Shown here: positions 41,884 to 45,291 of the stretch, one piece after another | Layout: every line of letters starts with the position of its first letter | Numbering within the stretch: position 1 is the stretch's first letter | Source of the DNA: Pseudomonas nitroreducens | Lineage (GTDB): Bacteria; Pseudomonadota; Gammaproteobacteria; Pseudomonadales; Pseudomonadaceae | DNA length: 45,291 nt | Direction of reading: 5' to 3' | Assembly: GCF_024170165.1 (NCBI RefSeq) | Contig: NZ_JALJXP010000022.1 | Location: forward strand, 1-45,291 | Translations under genes and position numbers: made by a program | The notes under the pieces: generated by a model | Database searches by the model: none | What the model was told of the DNA's origin: nothing | The model's input: the letters and a program-made list of their open reading frames with translations, nothing else

Positions 41884-42897
41884 TCAGGCCGCACTCGCCG
41901 CAAACTTCTCGAAATAGAAATTCGCCGGCGTAATGCCCTGCTCGCGGATGTACTGGCTGACCGCCTCGACCATCGGCGGCGGGCCGCAGAGGTAGATGTC
42001 CACCTCGCCATCGTTCAGGTGCGCAGGCTCGATGTGCTGGGTGACGTAGCCCTTTTGCGGGTAGCTGCTCTCGGGGCTGGCCACGCAGGCACTCCAGGTG
42101 AAGTTGGGAATGCGCGCAGCGAAGGCCTCAAGGCGGTCGATCTCCACCAGGTCGAAGTCGTGGGTGACGCCGTAGATCAGGTGCAGCGGATGCTCGCTGC
42201 CGCGCTCGGCGATCTGCTCCAGCATCGCGGTGAAGGGCGCCAGTCCCGTGCCGCCAGCCAGCAGCAACAGCGGCCGCCTGATCTCGCGCAGGTAGAAGCT
42301 GCCCAGCGGGCCGGCCAGGGACAGGGCGTCGCCGGCCTTGGCCAGGCCGGTGAGGAAGCTGCTCATCAGGCCACCCGGCACGTTGCGGATCAGGAAGCTG
42401 ACCTCGCCGTCCTTCTGCAGCGAGCTGAAGGAGTAGGCGCGGCTCTGCTCGCTGCCGGGCACCTGCAGGTTGACGTACTGCCCCGGCAGGAACGCCAGCC
42501 TGCTCAGGGCCTCGCCCTTGATCGACAGCGCAATGGTGCTTTCGGAGAGCTGCCGCACCGTGCTGATGCTGGCCTCGAAACTGGCCTGGGCGGTCTTGCA
42601 GACCTGCGAGGAGGCCGGCACGCGCACCACGCAATCGCTCTGCGCGCGCATCTGGCAGGTAAGCACGTAGCCCTGCTGCGCTTCGTCCTCGGTCAGCGCG
42701 TCCTCGATGTAGTCCTGGCCCAGGTCGTAACGGCCGGCTTCGGCGAAGCACTTGCAGGTGCCGCAGGCGCCGTCGCGGCAATCCAGCGGGATATTGATGC
42801 CCTGGCGGTAGGCCGCATCGGCCACGGTCTCGCGGGGGCTGGCGTCGATGAAGCGGGTAACGCCGTCTTCGAAATTAAGGGCGATCTTGTGGTTCAT
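41884..42897 (-). CDS. benC: Benzoate 1,2-dioxygenase reductase BenC
   Basis: A 337-residue electron-transfer protein that passes electrons from NADH to BenAB. The N-terminal plant-type [2Fe-2S] domain has Cys40, Cys45, Cys48 and Cys81 (CRDGACGTCKC and VLTCQM). A ferredoxin reductase module follows, with the FAD motif RAYSFSS, the NADH motif LLLLAGGTGLAPFTAML, and the C-terminal YLCGPPPMVEAV. Length is normal. ATG 42897 follows GAGGTGCACGCC. Second-last gene of benABCD. Confidence 0.95.
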   Translation of the reverse strand: MNHKIALNFEDGVTRFIDASPRETVADAAYRQGINIPLDCRDGACGTCKCFAEAGRYDLGQDYIEDALTEDEAQQGYVLTCQMRAQSDCVVRVPASSQVCKTAQASFEASISTVRQLSESTIALSIKGEALSRLAFLPGQYVNLQVPGSEQSRAYSFSSLQKDGEVSFLIRNVPGGLMSSFLTGLAKAGDALSLAGPLGSFYLREIRRPLLLLAGGTGLAPFTAMLEQIAERGSEHPLHLIYGVTHDFDLVEIDRLEAFAARIPNFTWSACVASPESSYPQKGYVTQHIEPAHLNDGEVDIYLCGPPPMVEAVSQYIREQGITPANFYFEKFAASAA

Positions 42898-42975
42898 GGC
42901 GTGCACCTCGGCGCCGCGCAGGCGGCGTCGCGCGCGGTGAATCCACGCGCGCAACGCACAGCCCTGACGGCGGAA

Positions 42976-43461
42976 TCAGATGTGGTAGATGTCGATGACC
43001 TGGCGGACGTAGTCGTTCTTCAGCACGACCTTCTTCGCCTTGACCAGCAGTTGCTCGCCTCGCACATCGAGCGTGTAGAAGCTGGTGCCGAAGTAGCTGT
43101 CGACGGTCTTGTAGCGGAAGCTCAGGGTGTGCCAGTTGAAGCGCACCTGGCATTGCCCGTCGGCTTCGCCGAGCACCTCGATGTTGCTCAGGTTGTGCGA
43201 GGTGCGGGTGTCCGGCAGGGTCGCGCTGGAGCGCTCGGTCTTGATGCGGAAGACGCGGTCTTCCAGGCCGCCACGGCTGCCGTACCAGATCAGCGAGATT
43301 TCCCGCTGCGGGTCTTCGGTGAGCTGGTCGCGGTCGTCCCAGGAGGGCATCCAGAAGGTGGCGTCGGCGGCGTACAACTCCAGCCAGGAATCCCAGTCCT
43401 TGTCGTCGAGGTAGCGCGCTTCGCGGTAGAGGAAGTCGCGGACGCTCTCGTAGCGGCTCAT
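42976..43461 (-). CDS. benB: Benzoate 1,2-dioxygenase beta subunit BenB
   Basis: A 161-residue small subunit of the aromatic-ring-hydroxylating dioxygenase, with an NTF2-like fold and a structural role in the alpha3beta3 hexamer. Typical segments are VRDFLYREARYLDDKDWDSW, then LYAADATFWMPSWDDRDQL and RTSHNLSNIEVLGE. ATG 43461 shares a base with the benA stop (TGATG) and has GAGGAGGGCG upstream; a GTG directly before it is less likely. Confidence 0.95.
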   Translation of the reverse strand: MSRYESVRDFLYREARYLDDKDWDSWLELYAADATFWMPSWDDRDQLTEDPQREISLIWYGSRGGLEDRVFRIKTERSSATLPDTRTSHNLSNIEVLGEADGQCQVRFNWHTLSFRYKTVDSYFGTSFYTLDVRGEQLLVKAKKVVLKNDYVRQVIDIYHI

Positions 43462-44828
43462 CACACGCCCTCCTCTTTCACGGCGATGCGCTTGGCCTGC
43501 TCGGCGGCCAGTGCGTCGATCATGGTCTGCTGCCAGTACTGGTGCTGCAGCACGAACAGGCCCTCGTCCTCGGTGCGCACGCCGGACAGCGCCGGCGCCA
43601 GCTCGATCTCCCGCGCCGCGTCGTCGGCGCCATCGATCCAGTGCTTCGCCCCGCGGGACATGTCATTCCAGCCGCCGGCACTGCCCTGGTAGGCCTGCTG
43701 GCAGGAGCGGAATTCCTCCAGGTCATCCGGCGTGGCCATGCCGCTGACGTTGAAGAAGTCCTCGTACTGGCGGATGCGCTGGGCACGCGCCTCGCTGCTC
43801 TCGCCCTTCGGCGCGATGCAGTAGATGGTGATCTCGGTGCGGTTGACGTCGATGGGCCGGGCGATGCGGATCTGCGAGCTGAACTGGTCCATCAGGTAGA
43901 CGTTGGGGTACAGGCAGAGGTTGCGCGAGTTCTCGATCATCCAGTCGGCGCGGGCGCGGCCATGGTCGCGGGCCAGCTCGTCGCGGCGCTCGAAGGCCGG
44001 GCGCGCCTCGGGGTTGGCCCAGCGGCTCCAGAGCAGCAGGTGGCCGTGGTCGAAGGAGTAGAAGCCGCCGCCGTGCTTGGCCCAGCCACCGGCGCTCATG
44101 GTCTTCACTTCTTCGCCGGCTTCACGCTGCTGACGCTGGTTCTGGGTGGCGGCGTAGTTCCAGTGCACGGAGCTGACGTGGTAGCCGTCTGCGCCGTTCT
44201 CGGCAGTGAGTTTCCAGTTGCCTTCGTAGATGTAGCTGCTGGAACCGCGCAGCACTTCCAGGCCTTCGGGGGACTGGTCGACGATCATGTCGATGATCTT
44301 CGCCGACTCGCCCAGGTGCTCCACCAGCGGCTTGACCTCGGCCTTCAGGCTGCCGAAGAGGAAGCCGCGGTAGGACTCGAAGCGCGCCACCTTGGTCAGG
44401 TCATGGGAGCCTTCGCAGTTGAAGCCTTCCGGGTAACCGGCCTCGGCCGGGTCCTTAACCTTGAGCAGCTTGCCGGAGTTGTTGAAGGTCCAGCCGTGGA
44501 ACGGACAGGTGTAGCTGGAGCGGTTGCCGGACTTGTGCCGGCAGAGCATGGCGCCCTTGTGGCTGCAGGCGTTGAGGAAGGCGTTGAGCACGCCGTCCTT
44601 GTTGCGCGCGATGAAGACCGACTGGCGACCGATCAGGGTCGTGAGGAAGTCGTTCTTCTCGGGGATCTGGCTTTCATGGGCGAGGTAGACCCAGTTGCCT
44701 TCGAAGATGTGCTTCATCTCCAGGTCGAACAGGCGCGGGTCGGTGAACATCTCCCGCCGGCAGCGATAGACGCCTTTGGCAGGGTCTTCCTCAAGCAGCG
44801 AACGCAGGTAGTCGATACCCAGGGACAT
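43461..44828 (-). CDS. benA: Benzoate 1,2-dioxygenase alpha subunit BenA
   Basis: A 455-residue catalytic subunit that adds both atoms of O2 to benzoate, giving the cis-1,2-diol. The Rieske [2Fe-2S] cluster is held by Cys88/His90 and Cys108/His111 ([12 protein letters not shown] and TCPFHGW). The mononuclear iron site is marked by Asp214, His217 and His222 in [15 protein letters not shown]. Length matches BenA/XylX. Its promoter has a pair of BenR/XylS boxes. The start is preceded by GGAGG. BenA and XylX cannot be told apart by sequence alone, but the cat/pca context favours benzoate. Confidence 0.96.
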   Translation of the reverse strand: MSLGIDYLRSLLEEDPAKGVYRCRREMFTDPRLFDLEMKHIFEGNWVYLAHESQIPEKNDFLTTLIGRQSVFIARNKDGVLNAFLNACSHKGAMLCRHKSGNRSSYTCPFHGWTFNNSGKLLKVKDPAEAGYPEGFNCEGSHDLTKVARFESYRGFLFGSLKAEVKPLVEHLGESAKIIDMIVDQSPEGLEVLRGSSSYIYEGNWKLTAENGADGYHVSSVHWNYAATQNQRQQREAGEEVKTMSAGGWAKHGGGFYSFDHGHLLLWSRWANPEARPAFERRDELARDHGRARADWMIENSRNLCLYPNVYLMDQFSSQIRIARPIDVNRTEITIYCIAPKGESSEARAQRIRQYEDFFNVSGMATPDDLEEFRSCQQAYQGSAGGWNDMSRGAKHWIDGADDAAREIELAPALSGVRTEDEGLFVLQHQYWQQTMIDALAAEQAKRIAVKEEGV

Positions 44829-44864
44829 GGCCGGGGCCTCCGTTGTTATTGTTCAGGCAGGCTC

Positions 44865-44927
44865 AGGTTAGGGCTGGGTTTCTCAGGGCAATATCCGCTT
44901 TGTGCAGAGTGCTATCCGTTTCTTGCA
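44865..44927 (-). promoter_or_regulatory. benA promoter with two BenR/XylS boxes
   Basis: On the minus strand, TGCA-AGAAAC-GGATA (44927-44913) and TGCA-CAAAGC-GGATA (44906-44892) are exact TGCA-N6-GGNTA direct repeats with a 21-base period. The second box overlaps by two bases a -35 element TATTGC (44893-44888). It is followed after 17 bases by TAACCT (44870-44865) as the -10. This is the layout of XylS/BenR-activated Pm-type promoters. Confidence 0.88.
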
Positions 44928-44973
44928 GAGCTGTCCGCAGGCGGTGCTCCTACATGGAAAACCGTTATTGGGC

Positions 44974-44999
44974 GGTTCGCGAGCAAGCTCGCTCCTACA
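44974..44999. repeat. REP-type single arm upstream of benA (family A)
   Basis: GCGAGCAAGCTCGCTCCTACA preceded by GGTTC, a lone right-hand arm of the REP pair. Confidence 0.7.
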
Positions 45000-45074
45000 G
45001 GCTCAGCACCGCTTTGGCTCTGATGAGACTTCCAGAGAAATATCCGCTCGCTCCGAATGCCCCGTTCAGGAGGC

Positions 45075-45182
45075 CTCGTTGAAGCGGAGTTTCAGGGGTT
45101 GAGCGACATGGATGTCGCGAGAGCGGCGATGGGCCAGGGATGGCCCTTCGACGCGTGCCCCTGAAACTTCGCTTCAACGAGG
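45075..45182. repeat. Long inverted repeat at right edge
   Basis: A 24-base arm starting CTCGTTGAAGCGGAGTTTCA (45075-45098) is mirrored by one ending GAAACTTCGCTTCAACGAG (45158-45181) with one mismatch, around 59 bases. The interior carries smaller palindromes such as GGGCCAGGGATGGCCC and CGACATGGATGTCG. No gene is visible. Confidence 0.75.
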
Positions 45183-45233
45183 GAATTTTTCGCCCCAAGC
45201 GAAAAACCGGATGTCCGGGGTGTAGGAGACAAC

Positions 45234-45271
45234 CACATAGGTAACAAACGAGTTCAGTCACATGGGTGACA
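45234..45271 (-). mobile_element. Possible edge of an insertion sequence (IS481-like motif)
   Basis: On the minus strand TGTCACCCATGTG and TGTTACCTATGTG occur in tandem, 25 bases apart. Such repeated TGTYACCYATGT motifs are, from memory, found at the ends of some IS481-type elements. The window stops at 45291 before any transposase could be seen, so this is a weak call. No gene was found from 44829 to the end. Confidence 0.3.
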
Positions 45272-45291
45272 CTCGCATCTTCAGATATCGC

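Noticed and set aside
44995..45261. 88-residue minus-strand frame at the right edge
   Set aside because: It runs through the long inverted repeat and IS-like motif and has no ribosome-binding site, so it is repeat-derived.

Overview
The window reads as chromosomal DNA of a Pseudomonas. GC content is high, with strong G/C preference at third codon positions, most intergenic gaps carry short REP-like palindromes, and the gene content is typical of the genus (liu leucine pathway, ben/cat/pca aromatic pathway, many LysR regulators). The repertoire suggests the P. aeruginosa / P. citronellolis / P. nitroreducens side of the genus, but that is inference. No rRNA, tRNA, CRISPR array or intact mobile element was seen.

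Left third (1-15.8 kb), mostly single genes and divergent regulator-target pairs: an amidase-signature enzyme; a small lipoprotein; a helical unknown protein; a GNAT acetyltransferase; a LysR regulator; an O-methyltransferase with a divergent TetR; a B3/B4 tRNA-binding-domain protein preceded by a candidate 30-residue protein; an exported metallo-beta-lactamase-fold hydrolase; a GcvA-like LysR divergent from an NCS2 purine/pyrimidine permease; a membrane protein with an IPT/TIG-like domain; a ptrR-sad pair (succinate semialdehyde dehydrogenase and its LysR regulator); and a secreted DUF3828-like protein.

Middle-left (16.0-21.7 kb, minus strand): a tight four-gene operon encoding a sigma-54 activator, an ABC exporter, a small subtilisin-like protease and an FAD monooxygenase. 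The last three match QhpF, QhpE and QhpG, which mature and export the gamma subunit of quinohemoprotein amine dehydrogenase. The structural genes (qhpA, qhpB, qhpC) and the radical-SAM gene (qhpD) are not in the window.

Middle (21.8-31.2 kb, plus strand): liuRABCDE, the leucine/isovalerate pathway from isovaleryl-CoA to acetoacetate plus acetyl-CoA, followed by acetoacetyl-CoA synthetase, which re-activates the acetoacetate. A perfect 16-bp palindrome lies in the liuR promoter. REP-type repeats sit between liuA and liuB, liuD and liuE, and liuE and aacS.

Right third (31.4-44.9 kb, mostly minus strand): a beta-ketoadipate supercluster in the order benABCD, catR (opposite strand), catBCA, pcaIJFBDC. 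It gives a complete route from benzoate through catechol, muconate and beta-ketoadipate to succinyl-CoA and acetyl-CoA. pcaB and pcaC would finish the protocatechuate branch if PcaGH is encoded elsewhere. Plausible operators are visible for three regulators: BenR/XylS boxes at benA, PcaR-like repeats at pcaI, and CatR-type sites between catB and catR. No benR, aromatic-acid transporter (benK/benE/pcaK/pcaT) or pcaR is present. The right edge (44.97-45.29 kb) is repeats and what may be the border of an insertion sequence.
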